Shown piece by piece: positions 22,101 through 37,100 of a stretch of DNA of 64,000 nt. Every line of letters starts with the position of its first letter. Within the stretch, counting starts at the first letter, position 1. A program made the position numbers and the translations under genes. The notes beneath the pieces were generated by a model that was not told where the DNA came from, ran no database searches, and saw only the letters and a list, made by a program, of their open reading frames with translations. Source of the stretch: Arcuatula senhousia (Eukaryota > Mollusca > Bivalvia > Mytilida > Mytilidae); contig OZ020303.1 of the NCBI GenBank assembly GCA_963971305.1, positions 15,311,184 to 15,375,183 of the forward strand. Reading direction: 5' to 3'.

Positions 22101-25100
22101 TAAGAAGAAGCCAAATATCAAGACCATTAAAATGCAGAATATGTGTCAAATACTGGTACAATACTAAAATACAATACTTCAATAAAATTTCAAAAATAAA
22201 CAATACTGGTACAATACTGGAATACAATACTGGAATAAAATTTTATTCCAGTATTGTTAACAATACTGGTATACCAGTATTGTGATCGCCAAGTACAGGA
22301 GATCCAATATATCATTAATCTCGTACCTTTTCTTATATAATTCGTTTCACAGTTGATTTTCCTTTCCAAAACACCCAAATATATCTTCATTCATTGCGTT
22401 TCAGCCTCAAAATCGGGCTTTGTTCGGACAATTTTGTAAAATTTGGCAATCGCTTGGACAGTCAGGGGCCTTACTTAAATCAGTGATTTTTTAATCACTT
22501 GTTTAAGTATTATTACGTTATTTTCCTTTCATAGCTGGAGTTACCTCTCTTTTAAAATCACTTGTTCGAGTATTACAAATGAACTACTTATAACAGTGAT
22601 TTTATTATAATGTCCTTCATTTTAAATGATATGAAGAGAAGTCTGAGTCTTATTGTACATGTATCATTAAAGATAGAACACACCCCTGTCTAGATAATGG
22701 AATGTCCAGTCATGGCAGGACATGACCCTGAACTGAATTTTGGATAATTACCTTCCAAATCACTTGTTTAAGTATCATATTAATTTTTACCTTTAAAAAA
22801 TCACCTTTTTAAGTAACATTTTGTTAGGTAACCCCTGCTATCTTCAGGCATCGCGAACATGAAGATTTTGATCGCGAACATGGGTAATTAATTACATAAT
22901 CAGAAACCTAAGATATTGAAGTTAATGGGAAAATTATTGCCACAGCTGGGAAAATTCAGAAAGTAAAGTAATGGGTTGTTACATTTGGTCTTTCTTTTAT
23001 CAGAAAACTACATATTTTGGGGAAATACTGATAACAGGTGGCAGCAAAATCTATAATTTTGTAATTTTAAAGAAGCTTACTAAATCTTTTTTCAATATTT
23101 ATTTATTAATATAAATTTTCTTAAACTGATCTTTTGTAAATTTAGATTTTTTGCTACTTGAATAAGTGATTTAAAAATCACTGATTTAAGTAATGCCCCT
23201 GACTGTTGGACATAAAAAGCATTACGTCAAGGAAAAGTCTCGAAACTCGAAAGAAATCCGAATGAATTTTAATGACGTTTTTACTTTCGTTTTACGTTAC
23301 ATTTATTGGTAAAGTCCAGAGAATGTACTTTCATTTTCATGTCCAAGCGATTGGACTGGTTTTGTGTGTTACGGTTTGCACGCAATGGCTTGGTACCAAT
23401 ATTTTGGGTCGACTCAAGAGTAAAAATGTGACCAGTTAGACATATTAAGTGATTTGCATGGCTTCTGTTTGTCTTGAATCCGCAAGGGTCCAAACTGTGC
23501 CCATCTAAGGATAAAGAGCTGAATAAAATTGTTTAGACGGTTTCAGCAAAATTTTATGTTACAAAATATAAAAGCTCAGACATCCCGACATGACATTTTT
23601 GCCTGAAGGGAGCGATACTGTAATGGTAAATATGTCAACAATTTAGTTGTACTATAAGCTAAATTTTCCTTCAAGGTCCGGTTTTTCACGCTTGTTTTCC
23701 TGAACTTTCAGCCTCTTTTTAACGCTTATTTATTTGAGAATTTTGAACTTCATTAAGCGCACTTGGGACCTGGAACTGGCAGAAGAAAAACTAGTATTTT
23801 TTATTTTCAAATACAAATTGTTTCAATTAATAAACATTTTAAAATGTATACAGCATAAAAAATATTTAAAGATACGTTGTTACATCGGGAGCATCACAGG
23901 TTAAACCTGCCTCATATTGAATTAAAACAAAAACTGCCAATCAAATTATAATCTTGACTGTTAATTGTTACGTTTTTTTCCATGTACCTAAAAAATTCCA
24001 ACACAAAAATAGAGGGTCCTAATTCCGCCCACCCCCTTCAAAAACGATGAAGATGACACTAATATTGACAAAATTTTAATTAAATTAAAGTAGTTTGCTT
24101 AAACATAACTGAAAAGTAAATTTAAAAGAGTTTTAATCAGTCTGGAAATGTACCATATATTTTTATGTCGCCTGCAACGTGTTGCAGAAGCGACATATAG
24201 GGGTTACTTTGGCACTATCCCTCGTCTTGCGGCGTCACAAAATTTTCCGTCACAGTTTTCGAGGCAACAATTTGTCACAGCATCTTGATATTTGGTATGT
24301 ACATGTACATGTAGCTTCATCACATAGTACTATAAAGTGTAAAGCGATTTTATGCCCTAAAAATAACTACTTCCTGTTTGACGAATACTTAACGTTTTAT
24401 ATATAATGGACATAGATGCCAAATTTCGGTCCCAGTTTTCCAGGCAACTACATGCCACACCCTCTTGATATTTGGCATGTAGCTTCATCTCATAGTACTA
24501 TAAGGTGTAAAGCAATTTTATGCCCGAAAAAAAACTACTTCCTGTTTAACAAATTATATACTTAATGTTTTACATAAAATGGACATAGATGCCAAATTTT
24601 CGTCGCAGTTTTCCAGGCAACTACATGCCACAGCCTTTTGATATTTGGTATGTAGCTTCATCGCATAGTAATTGTGAGCTATTGTCATTGTTAAGCGTCC
24701 GTCGTCCGTCCGTCTGTAACTTTTCTTCAAACATCTTCTGAAAACTTTTGAAACTTTGTACACTTGATCTTGATGTCCTCTACCAAGTTTGTGAAATTTG
24801 TGAACGTCGACCAACCAACATGGCCGCTGTTACTAAAAATAGAACAGGGGGGTCAGACCATAGTTTTTAGCTTATAGCTCAAAAAGTATAAGAGATAGAG
24901 AAAATCTGAAGCAACTTTCTTTCTTCAGCATCAAAAGCTCTACAAAACTCTCCATTGAGTCAAAGTTGTGGGACGACTCCTTATAGGAATTATTTCCCCT
25001 TAATCGTCAAAATTGACCATTTTCACAGTTTTTGAACTTTATCTTGAAAACTGTAAGTGCTAGAGGAAAAGTTAGCATTGCAAAATTGTTCAGCTCATTG

Positions 25101-28100
25101 AGATCTACTAATATGAGTTAGGGTCAAAATTGTCAGATCAACCATTTAAGAGTTATCCCCCTTTAACTGATTTTTCTATTAATTTTAACTGATTTTTAAA
25201 AATCTTCTTCTCTGAAACCACTTGAGGGATTGCTTTTAAACTTTTTTAACTTGTCTGACACCATACATCCAACTTCAACCAAACTTGGCACAGTTGTTTA
25301 ATGGCATAAATGCTACAAGTGTATCGTTCAGATTTTTGATTCGTCAAAAAATATGGCCGCCATGGCTAAAAATAGAACATAGGGGTAATTTGCATTTTTT
25401 TGCTAATAACTCAAAAATGGTTACAGATATCAAAATTCTGATCGGTGACAAAAGTGATCAGCATCTGAAGATCTACCTGCTCTGAAAGTTTCAAGAAGAT
25501 CCAACAATTGATGTAGGAGTTATTGCCCTTTTTTCTGGATTTTTTCAAAATTTTTCATTTATTTAGCCATATATCTTAAAAACTATACAAGATATTTCAA
25601 AAATTTAAGTTGCATATGATCAAGCACATCAAGATCTACATTTCAAATATTTAGGTCAAAGCTGTAGGACCATTTCTATTAGGAGTTATTGTCCTTAAAA
25701 CAGCAAAATTTACCATTTTTCATTATTTTTCCCCTGAATTTCAAAGATTAAATTGTCTGACACCATAAGACCAACTGCATCTTAACTTGGCACACTTGTT
25801 TAATAGCTTATATGCTACAACTCTATCGTTCATATTTTTGATTTGTTAAAAAACATGGCTGTCGTGGCTAAAAATAGAACATAGGGCATAAATTTCATTT
25901 TTTTTGCTAATAACTCAAAAATGGTTTCAGATATCAAAATTGTGCAAAAATCGAAAGTTATCAGCATATTAAGTACCTGTCCTGAAATTTAGGAAAAGAT
26001 CTGACTGCTGATGTGGGAGTTATTGCCCTTTTTTCAATTTTTTTCTAAATTTGGCACTTATTAAGCCCAATAACTTGAAAACTAACTAAGTTATTTCAGA
26101 AATTTAAATTGCATATTGTTAAGCACAATAATATCTACAAAATATATGTATCTGTGTAGTTCAGGTGAGCGATTCAGGCTCCCGGGAGCCTCTTGTTGAA
26201 CTTTATCTTGAAAACTGTAAGTGCTAGAGGAAAAGTTAGCATTGCAAAATTGTTCAGCTCATTGAGATCTACAGAAATGAATTCAAGGTCAAAATTGTCA
26301 GATCAACCGTTTAAGAGTTATTCCCCTTTAACTGATTTTTCTATCAATTTTAACTGATTTTTAAAAAAATCTTCTTCTCTAAAACCACTGGTGGGATTGC
26401 TTTGAAACCTTTAGGATGTCCTCTACCAAGTTTGTGAAGTTTGTGAACGTCGACCAACCAACATGGCCACTGTTACTAAAAATAGAACAAGGGGGTCAGA
26501 CCATAGTTTTTAGCTTATAGCTCAAAAAGTATAAGAGATAGAGAAAATCCGAAGCAAACATCCTTCTTCAGCATCTGATCAAAAGCTCTACAAAACTCTC
26601 CTTTGAGTCAAAGTTGTAGGACGACTCCTTATAGGAGTTATTTCCCCTTAATCTTCAAAATTGACCATTTTCACAGTTTTTGGACTTAATCTTAAAAGCC
26701 CTAAGAGTTAGAAGAATAGTTAGCATTGCAAAATTGTTCAGCTCATTAAGATCTACAAATTGATTTGAGGGTAAAAATTGTCAGATCATCCTTTTAAGTG
26801 TTTTCAATCAATTTTAACTTAATATGTTTGTTTTTTTGTTTTCTTTTCAAATGGAAAGCTTTGTAACTTTGTATTCTTGGTCTTAAAAGTGTTTTCTATC
26901 CTAACTAGTCTCTTTAACATTACTTACAAAGTACATGTAGACCATTTTGCACACTAGGTAAGAGGCTTTAGCATAAGAGATCAGGTGAGCGATTCAGGCT
27001 CCTGGGAGCCTCTAGTTTAGAAATTAGGGGCCAAAAATACTACTTTTTCGTTTGTTTCCACAATAACTTTAGTTCTAGTTATCTGATTGCTATGAAATTT
27101 GACAGTGATGTTCCTTACCATACAAGGATGAATGGGATTGATTTCGGGGGGTCCTCCCTTTTTTTGTTTTGAAATTAGGGGCCCAAAAGGGGCAAAAAAT
27201 TCAAAAAATTTATTTGTTTCCACCATAACTTTGGTCCTAGTTGGCCTATTGCTGTGAAATTAGTCAAGAATATTTTTTACAATAAAAGAATGAACCTGAT
27301 GATTTTGCGCCCCCTATTTCCACGTTGTGTAATAAGGGGCCTAAAGGGGCCAAAATTGAAACTTTTTTATTTGTGGTCCGATTTTGAAAATTTTTTTTTT
27401 GCAAGTTTATTCTTGTCAAGTAGCGAATCCAAATTTGAGAATTAATATTTGCGACCATCCCCTTTTTCAATTGTTTTGTAATTAGGGGTCAAAAGGGGCC
27501 ATAATCAAAACTTTTTTTTATTTCTGGTTTGTTTTTGAAAATTTTTTCTGCAAGTTTATTTTTGTCAAGTAGCCAATCCAAATTTGAGAATTTATTTTTG
27601 CGACCCCCACCCCTTTTTCACCTGTTACATAATAAGGGTCCAAAGGGGGCTGATTTTGACATTTTTTTTGCAAGTTTATTCTTGTCAAGTAGCAGATATA
27701 TTTTTGTGTCCCCTTTTACTGGTATGTTATTAGGGACCAAAAGGGGCCAGAATCGTAACTTTTTTATTTCTGGTCCGATTAAAAAAATTGTTTTGCAAGT
27801 TCATCCTTGCCAAGTAGCGATTCCAAATTTAAGAATAAATTTTTGCGATCCCACCTTTTTTTCGCTTATTACCTAAGGGGCTGTAATTATGATTTTTTTT
27901 TTAATTTCTGGTTTGATTTTCAATTTTTTCCCCCAAACATTATTCTTTTCAAGAGTAGAATACAAAATTGAAAATTCATATTTTTACCCCCTGTGTCCAT
28001 CAGAGAAGCATGTGTCAAAAACCTTTGTCAGTCCACCATGGGCTGCATGTGTCCAGAGCAATAGACTATCCATATTGGGCCTAAAATGCACAGGGTTCAA

Positions 28101-31100
28101 CATGTTGCGGTCGTATCATGCTGCGCTGGGCGAAGCTTTTTATTTGGTATATTTTACTGATAAAAAATTCTGTAGAAAAATATTTTTTGACATTTTTGCA
28201 GTTAGACTTAAAATTTCCATGGGGACACTAATATAATCTTATATTTGACATTCATACCGCTAGTGCAGTTAATGGACAGTGACATTGATACGCAGGGTGC
28301 CATGTGAGCTTATGCCATTATGCGTCCGTCGTCGTCCGTTAACAATTTCTAAAATCTTCTTCTCTGAAACCACTGAACCAATTTTAATACAAATATTCAT
28401 GATCAAATCATTTTATCCACTTAAGAAAACTTCTTATTGCTTTGAGGTTTGTGGCCACTACTGTTCAATCAAAGTACCGTTGGTACCATGTATTTGGAAG
28501 TCACATTAGAACGAAGGCAAGCTTTGTGGTTTATAACTTTTTCAATAAAAGAAGGCAATTACTGAATTTAGATATATCTACATTTATGTATGAACCACCC
28601 TTTCTTACAATGATATGAAATCGATATAACTACATGTATTTTTCGTTAACTTTTAGCTGAGAAAATCATTAGTTAAATTATCTCAGCTATTATAAAAAGC
28701 ATTAATGTTTTTTTCTATAATTTGTATATTCCCGCTAAAATATATTTCCCCATCGCACAGGTGACTAAAGTCACATGATACACAAAAATGTAGTTTTTAA
28801 AAGATTATGAAAAATATAGCAAATACTATATCATCATTCATGTCATTTAAAACAAAATAAATTAACAAATCTAGTAATAACTAGCTATAATTTGTGTTGG
28901 GATGCCAACACACAAGTCGCCCAAAATCGCCTTGGATACTGTTTTTTCCCATTCAGTGCAATAAAATATGTATAGAAATAAAATTTCATTGAAATCGGAC
29001 AAAGTTCACATTTCTAAGGGGGGCGGGTGTAGTAAAATGGCCGCCATTTTGAAACCGGAAGTCGGATTTCAAATCTGGTTGCAGATTTGAATTCAGCATA
29101 CCCGTTTTACCCAGATGACCAATTTTCAAGACGATCCGATGAAAAAAAAATTTCCGCCCACTTTTTCCGACGGCCGCCATTTTGAAACGGCGGCCATCTT
29201 GAAAATTTCAAAACTTGATTACACGCCTTTGAGTGACCCACTATCCAATCCAACAAGTGTTATTCAATTTCCTTGAACCATTTTCTTGTATTAGGGAGGA
29301 CAACTTTACGATAAAGAATCAGAAGAATAACAAGGTATAATTGTGTTGGGATGCCAACACACAAGTCGCCCAAAATCGCCTTGGATAGAGTTTCAATCAA
29401 ATCAGTGCATCAAAATAAGTCTAGAAATCAAATTTCGTTGAAATCGGACAAAGTTGACGTTTTTAGGGGGGGCGGGTGTAGTAAAATGGCCGCCATTTTG
29501 AAACCGCAAGTCGGATTCCAAATCCGGTCGCAGATTTGAGCTCAGCATACCCGCTTTACCCAGATGACCAATTTTCAAGACGATCCGATGAAAAAAAAAT
29601 TTCCGCCCACTTTTTCCGATGGCCGCCATTTTGAAACGGCGGCCATCTTGAAAATTTTAAAAGTGCATTACACAACTTTGAGTGACCCACTATCCTATCA
29701 AACAAGTGTTATTCAATTTCTTTTAACCGTTTTCTTGTATTAGGGAGGACAAATTCTCGATAAAGAATCAGAAGAATAATAATAATAACTAGTGCTGATT
29801 GTGTTGGGATGCCAACACATAAGTCGCCCAAAATCGCCATGGATAGTATTCCATTCAAATCAGTGCATCAAAATAAGTCTAGAAATCAAATTTCGTTGAA
29901 ATCGGACAAAGTTTACGTTTTTTTGGGGGCGGGTGTGGTAAAATGGCCGCCATTTTAAAATGGCGGCGTTCGCGTCAATTTTTTTTTTCGCCCAGTTGCT
30001 CAAGATGGATCACTCTACCAGTGTACCAATTTTCATTAAAATCCATCCACCCATCTCCGAGATCTGAGATCGGGCCAAAAATCTTTAACGGCGGCCATTT
30101 TGAATATGGCGGCCATATTGAAAATTTCAAAAGTGGATTGCACACCCTAAAGTGACCCCCTACCATCTCCAATAAGTTTTATTTCAATTGGTCAAAGCGT
30201 TTGCCCACAATACGTCGGACAAGTTCACTATTAAGAAAGGAAAAAAATAAAAAAAATAATAATAAGAAACGGTGCAAAAACAATAAGTCTCCCAAACTTT
30301 GTTTTGGGCGACTTAATAAGAATAATAATAATAATAATAATAATAAGAAACGGTGCAAAAACAATAAGTCTCCCAAACTTTGTTTTGGGCGACTTAATAA
30401 TAATAACTAGATATAAATGCCATTTCAAGAAATAGCAGATGTCACTCCACTTTGTGTGTGAAGTTTATTAAGTGCATGTTATAAGCTCTGTCAAATAGAA
30501 TATGTCATCATGACCTTTACCTTTGTATTACTCAATGATAGGTTTATTAATAGACATAATTGTATCAGGATGACACATGTTGACAGAAAATCAATACAAA
30601 CCTAGCATACAATATGTCATCATGACCTTGTCTTAACAAAATTTTCCATGAGTCATCATAATGATATGTTTATAAATAGATATGATGCTATCTTGACAGA
30701 AAATCAATACTAACTTGGCATTTTGCCAGTCAATGTTAATCCTATGGGAAAAACAGAAAATCTTTAATTGGCGATTATTTGAAAATGCCTGCTTCGATCA
30801 ACTTAAAAAAAAAAACTGATAAAAATTTAAATCATAGTCTAAGCATACTTAAAATTTCAAAACATTTAATCAAGTGGTTTTCTTAAAAAGCTTTGGACAA
30901 AACTCATTATTTACCTGTAGCAGACGACGCATGTTAACTGAGAAAATCAATACCAACTTGGCTTTCTGCCAGCCAATGTTAAACCTATGGGAATTTTAAA
31001 ATTTTAAAATCTATATAATTTAAAAATGGCTGCTTTGATTTTGAAAAAAAAGTTTCAGGAATGAATTCAAACTAAAGTCTACGTGCATTTAAAATTTCAA

Positions 31101-34100
31101 GTCTTTTGGTCGGGTAGTTTTCTCAAAAACACTCGGACAAAATTCATTGGAATAATAATAATAATAACAAGATATGATTGTGTTGGGATGCCAACACACA
31201 AAGTCTCCCAAACGATTAAATAAGTAACAACTCCAAAATGAAGGCTTCCCTTTGTCCCAATGTTCGAAGATCGTCATGAAAATTCAATATATTTTGAATA
31301 TAATAAGTAAATTGAAAATAATGCAACAGGTATAGTTAAATTTTAAAATTTGCAAATATTTTATATTTATTAAAGATCTTTTGTAAACCAATAAATGAGA
31401 ATAGTTCAAAATTGTTGTAGAAAAAGAAATAAAGCTTTATTTTTTCTATTGTAAAAAGGAAGAGTGTGAAAATAATAATTTTAAAAAATAAAGGGAGATA
31501 ATACACCCATCTTGCTGAAGGTCAAGGGTCAATTGGTCCCTCCCTAACATAGTCCCTAAAAAAGTGAAATTAATGATGACAGGCAGGGTTTTAAACTTTC
31601 AAATTTATTCCATTATAATAAGCTGAAATAACAATGTAAATATTTAGTTGAATGAAAGCAACCTCATCATCTCAATATTTATGTCTCATTTTAAAAAGTG
31701 TATGAATAATGTTTATTTTGCTGTGAAATGGTCTCACATGGAAAAAAAAATATAGAAATTGCAATAAGACTTTCAGAAAATTGTAAACTATGATGACATT
31801 CCATTTACATGTACATGTTTTCTACCAATATAACTATATTTACAAGATCCACCGAGAAGATTTTTGTTTTTTCCATTGAACTCGGAGCATCATGTTTAAC
31901 TCGAAAACCGTTGGTCAGATTTTTTCATGACTCACCCCTTTTTTGTAGCTTTTATAATGCTGATTTCAAATATCAAATCAGATTTTTGATAGGAGCACTT
32001 GATTTTTTTTCAGAATTTTTTTAAATTTTTTTATGTGATTTTTCAAAAATTCAAAAAAATACAAAAAAAAATTATGAAAAAAAAACTATACAAGATAGCA
32101 ATTTTTGGTCTTTTCCATTGAACTCGGAGCATCATGTTTAGCCCAGATACCAATGTTCATCAGAATCGGTCAACATTCCCAAAAATTAGCCGATTTTTGT
32201 CGGCCATTTTGAAATAGGCGGCCATCTTGAAAAATTCGAAAGTTTTGTGCACACCTTCATAACATGAATAACTCATATACCAAGTATGGTTTTGATCCGA
32301 AAAACCATCTCCGAGAAACCGGTCGGACAAGTTCATTGTAAAAAAAATCTGAAAAACCTGAGTAAAAACAATAAGTCTCCAAACTTCGTTTGGGAGACTT
32401 AATAATTACATACCGAAACTTTTTGCAGGCATTTTTTAACCGATCCTTCTGAAACTTGGTAAACATGTAGGACTAAGGCCAATGTAAAGAATTAATACCA
32501 AATAGATCAGATTCACAAGTCATAAGGGGTGCTGGGGGGTACAAGAAAGGGGGACCGTAGGCCAAAATGCCATGGTTTCGCACACAAAACTCCTTATAGC
32601 TCTCAAACAGTAAATCCAATCTGTATAAACAATACATATTATAAGATGCCTAACATGTACTTGAACTCAATACGGTAATCGTTTCAATGTAAGAGGTCCA
32701 TTGCGAAAATAAGGGGGTCCAAAGGAGGGGTGGGGTCACTTCGGAAAAAATTTCAAAACTGTATAACTCGAAAACCGTTGGTCAGATTTTTTCATGACTC
32801 ACCCCTTTTTTGTAGCTTTTATAATGCTGATTTCAAATATCAAATCAGATTTTTGATAGGAGCACTTGATTTTTTTTCAGAATTTTTTTAAATTTTTTTA
32901 TGTGATTTTTCAAAAATTCAAAAAAATACAAAAAAAAATTATGAAAAAAAAACTATACAAGATAGCAATTTTTGGTCTTTTCCATTGAACTCGGAGCATC
33001 ATGTTTAGCCCAGATACCAATGTTCATCAGAATCGGTCAACATTCCCAAAAATTAGCCGATTTTTGTCGGCCATTTTGAAATAGGCGGCCATCTTGAAAA
33101 ATTCGAAAGTTTTGTGCACACCTTCATAACATGAATAACTCATATACCAAGTATGGTTTTGATCCGAAAAACCATCTCCGAGAAACCGGTCGGACAAGTT
33201 CATTGTAAAAAAAATCTGAAAAACCTGAGTAAAAACAATAAGTCTCCAAACTTCGTTTGGGAGACTTAATAATTACATACCGAAACTTTTTGCAGGCATT
33301 TTTTAACCGATCCTTCTGAAACTTGGTAAACATGTAGGACTAAGGCCAATGTAAAGAATTAATACCAAATAGATCAGATTCACAAGTCATAAGGGGTGCT
33401 GGGGGGTACAAGAAAGGGGGACCGTAGGCCAAAATGCCATGGTTTCGCACACAAAACTCCTTATAGCTCTCAAACAGTAAATCCAATCTGTATAAACAAT
33501 ACATATTATAAGATGCCTAACATGTACTTGAACTCAATACGGTAATCGTTTCAATGTAAGAGGTCCATTGCGAAAATAAGGGGGTCCAAAGGAGGGGTGG
33601 GGTCACTTCGGAAAAAATTTCAAAACTGTATAACTCGAAAACCGTTGGTCAGATTTTTTCATGACTCACCCCTTTTTTGTAGCTTTTATAATGCTGATTT
33701 CAAATATCAAATCAGATTTTTGATAGGAGCACTTGATTTTTTTTCAGAATTTTTTTAAATTTTTTTATGTGATTTTTCAAAAATTCAAAAAAATACAAAA
33801 AAAAATTATGAAAAAAAAACTATACAAGATAGCAATTTTTGGTCTTTTCCATTGAACTCGGAGCATCATGTTTAGCCCAGATACCAATGTTCATCAGAAT
33901 CGGTCAACATTCCCAAAAATTAGCCGATTTTTGTCGGCCATTTTGAAATAGGCGGCCATCTTGAAAAATTCGAAAGTTTTGTGCACACCTTCATAACATG
34001 AATAACTCATATACCAAGTATGGTTTTGATCCGAAAAACCATCTCCGAGAAACCGGTCGGACAAGTTCATTGTAAAAAAAATCTGAAAAACCTGAGTAAA

Positions 34101-37100
34101 AACAATAAGTCTCCAAACTTCGTTTGGGAGACTTAATAACTAGATATAAATGCCATTTCAAGAAATAGCATATGTCACTCCACTTAGTGTGTAAAGTTTA
34201 TCAAGTACATGTTATAAGCTCATTGAATTATTATATGTCACCATGACATTTACCTTTGTTCAAGTAAAATTTTTTCACAAGATTTATAATTATAAATTAC
34301 TCAATGAAAGGTCTATAAATAGAAATTACAGCAGCAGGATGACACATGTTGACAGAAAATCAATACAAACTTGTCATGTTAATAGTTTAATAAGCTCTTC
34401 AATGAATTACATTATGTCATCATGACCTTTACTTTTGTCCTAACAAAATTGTCCATGAGTCATCCTAATGATGTTTATAAATAGAAATGACACATGTTGA
34501 CAGAAAATCAATACAAACTTGTCTTTAGAAATTACAATATGTCATCATGACCTTTACCTTTGACCTATCAAAATTTTCCATGAGTCATCATAATGATATA
34601 ATGATATGTTTATAAATAGAAATGACTCTAGCATCTTGACAGAAAATCAATACTAACTTGGCATGTTGCCAGTTAATGTTAAACCTATGGGGAAAACAGA
34701 AAATCTTTAATTGGTGATAATTTGAAAATGCCTGCTTCGATCCACTAGAAAAAAAAATTGATAGAAATTTAAATTATCGTCTAAGCATACTTAAAATTTC
34801 AAAACATTTAATCAAGTGGTTTTCTCAAAAAGCTTTGGACAAAACTCATTTACCTGTAGCAGACGACGCATGTTAACTGAGAAAATCAATACCAACTTGG
34901 CTTTCTGCCAGCCAATGTTAAACCTATGGGAATTTTTAAATTTTAAAATCGCTTTAATTTAAAAATGGCTGCTTCAATTGAAAAAAAATTAATTTTGGTA
35001 TAACTTCATATTCAAGTCTAAGTACATTTCAAATTTCAAGTCTTTTGATCCAGTAGTTTTCTCAAAATCGTTCGGACAAAATCATTGGAAAAATAATAAT
35101 AATAATAACAAGATATGATTGTGTTGGGATGCCAACACACAAAGTCTCCCAAACGATTAAACAAGTAACAACTCCAAAATGGAGGCTTCCCTTTGTCCCA
35201 ATGTTCGAAGATCATCACAAAAATTTAATATATTTTGTATATAATAAGTGCAACGGGTATAGTTGAATTTTAAAATTTGCAAATATTTTATATTTATTAA
35301 AGATCTTTTGTAAACCAATAAATGAGAATAGTTCAAAATTGTTGTAGAAAAAGAAATAAAGCTTTATTTTTTCCATTGTAAAAGGACGAGTGTGAAAATA
35401 ATAATTTTAAAACATAAAGGGAGATAATACACCCATCTTGCTGAAGGTCAAGGGTCAATTGGTCCCTCCCTAACATAGTCCCTAAAAAGTGAAATTGATG
35501 ATGACAGGCAGGGTTTAAAACTTTCAAATTTATTCCATTATAATAAGCTGAAATAACAATGTAAATATTTAGTTGAATGAATGCAACCTCATCATCTCAA
35601 TATTTATGTCTCATTTGTAAAAGTGTATGAATAATGTTTATTTTGCTGTGAAATGGTCTCACATGGAAAACAAAAAAAATATAGAAATTGCAATAAGACT
35701 TTCAGAAAATTATAAACTATGATGATATTCCATTTACATGTTTTCTACCAATATAACTATATTTTCGAGATCCATCAGGAAGATTTTTGTTTTTTTCCAT
35801 TGAACTCGGAGCATCATGTTTAGCCCAGAAACCAATATTCATCAGAATCGGTCAACATTCCCAAAAATTAGCCGATTTTTGTCTGCCATTTTGAAATAGG
35901 CGGCCATCTTGAAAAATTCGAAAGTTTTGTGCACACCTTCATAACATGAATAACTCACATACCAAGTATGGTTTTGATCTGAAAAACCATCTCCGAGAAA
36001 CCGGTCGGACAAGTTCATTGTAAAAAAAATCTGAAAAACCTGAGTAAAAACAATAAGTCTCCAAACTTCGTTTGGGAGACTTAATAATTACATACCGAAA
36101 CTTTTTGCAGGCATTTTTTAACCGATCCTTCTAAAACTTGGTAAACATGTAGGACTAAGGCCAATGTAAAGAATTAATACCAAAAAGATCAGATTCACAA
36201 GTCATAAGGGGTTCTGGGGGGTACCAGAAAGGGGGACCGTAGGCCAAAATGCAATGGTTTCGCACACAAAACTCCTTATAGCTCTCAAACAGTAAATCCA
36301 ATCTATATAAACAATACCTATTATAAGATGCCTAACATGTACTTGAACTCAATACGGTAATCGTTTCAATGTAAGAGGTCCATTGTGAAATTAAGGGGGT
36401 CCAAAGGAGGGGTGGGGTCACTTCGGAAAAAATTTCAAAACTGTATAACTCGAAAACCGTTGGTCAGATTTTTTCATGACTCACCCCTTTTTTGTAGCTT
36501 TTATAATGCTGATTTCAAATATCAAATCAGATTTTTGATAGGAGTACTTAATTTTTTTTTAGAATTTTTTTTAAATTTTTTATGTGATTTTTCAAAAATT
36601 AAAAAAAATACACAAAAAAATATGAAAAAAAAACTATACAAGATAGCAATTTTTGGTCTTTTCCATTGAACTCGGAGCATCATGTTTAGCCCAGAAACCA
36701 ATATTCATCAGAATCGGTCAACATTCCCAAAAATTAGCCGATTTTTGTCTGCCATTTTGAAATAGGCGGCCATCTTGAAAAATTCGAAAGTTTTGTGCAC
36801 ACCTTCATAACATGAATAACTCACATACCAAGTATGGTTTTGATCTGAAAAACCATCTCCGAGAAACCGGTCGGACAAGTTCATTGTAAAAAAAATCTGA
36901 AAAACCTGAGTAAAAACAATAAGTCTCCAAACTTCGTTTGGGAGACTTAATAATAACTAGATATAAATGCCATTTCAAGAAATAGCACATGTCACTCCAT
37001 TTTGTGTGTGAAGTTTATCAAGTACATGTTATAAGCTCATTGAATTATTATATGTCACCATGACATTTACCTTTGTTCAAGTAAAATTTTTTCACAATAT

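Larger units (their letters stand above)
19510..22305 (-). mobile_element. Complete Merlin-type DNA transposon (2,796 bp)
   Basis: The termini are 82-bp inverted repeats (19510-19591 and 22224-22305) that appear identical. They begin GGATCTCCTGTACTTGGCGA and contain nested palindromes (CAATACTGGTATACCAGTATTG). The 8-bp sequence AATATATC directly abuts both ends (19502-19509 and 22306-22313), a perfect target-site duplication. The single large gene, on the minus strand, is an IS1016/IS1595-type DDE transposase. TIR, 8-bp duplication and transposase together define the Merlin superfamily. It is inserted in SELENOI intron 1, about 315 bp past the first exon. Confidence 0.93.

Noticed and set aside
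32257..33333. Identical 69-codon frames at 32257-32466 and 33124-33333
   Set aside because: They coincide with the 867-bp tandem repeat and have no protein-like features.
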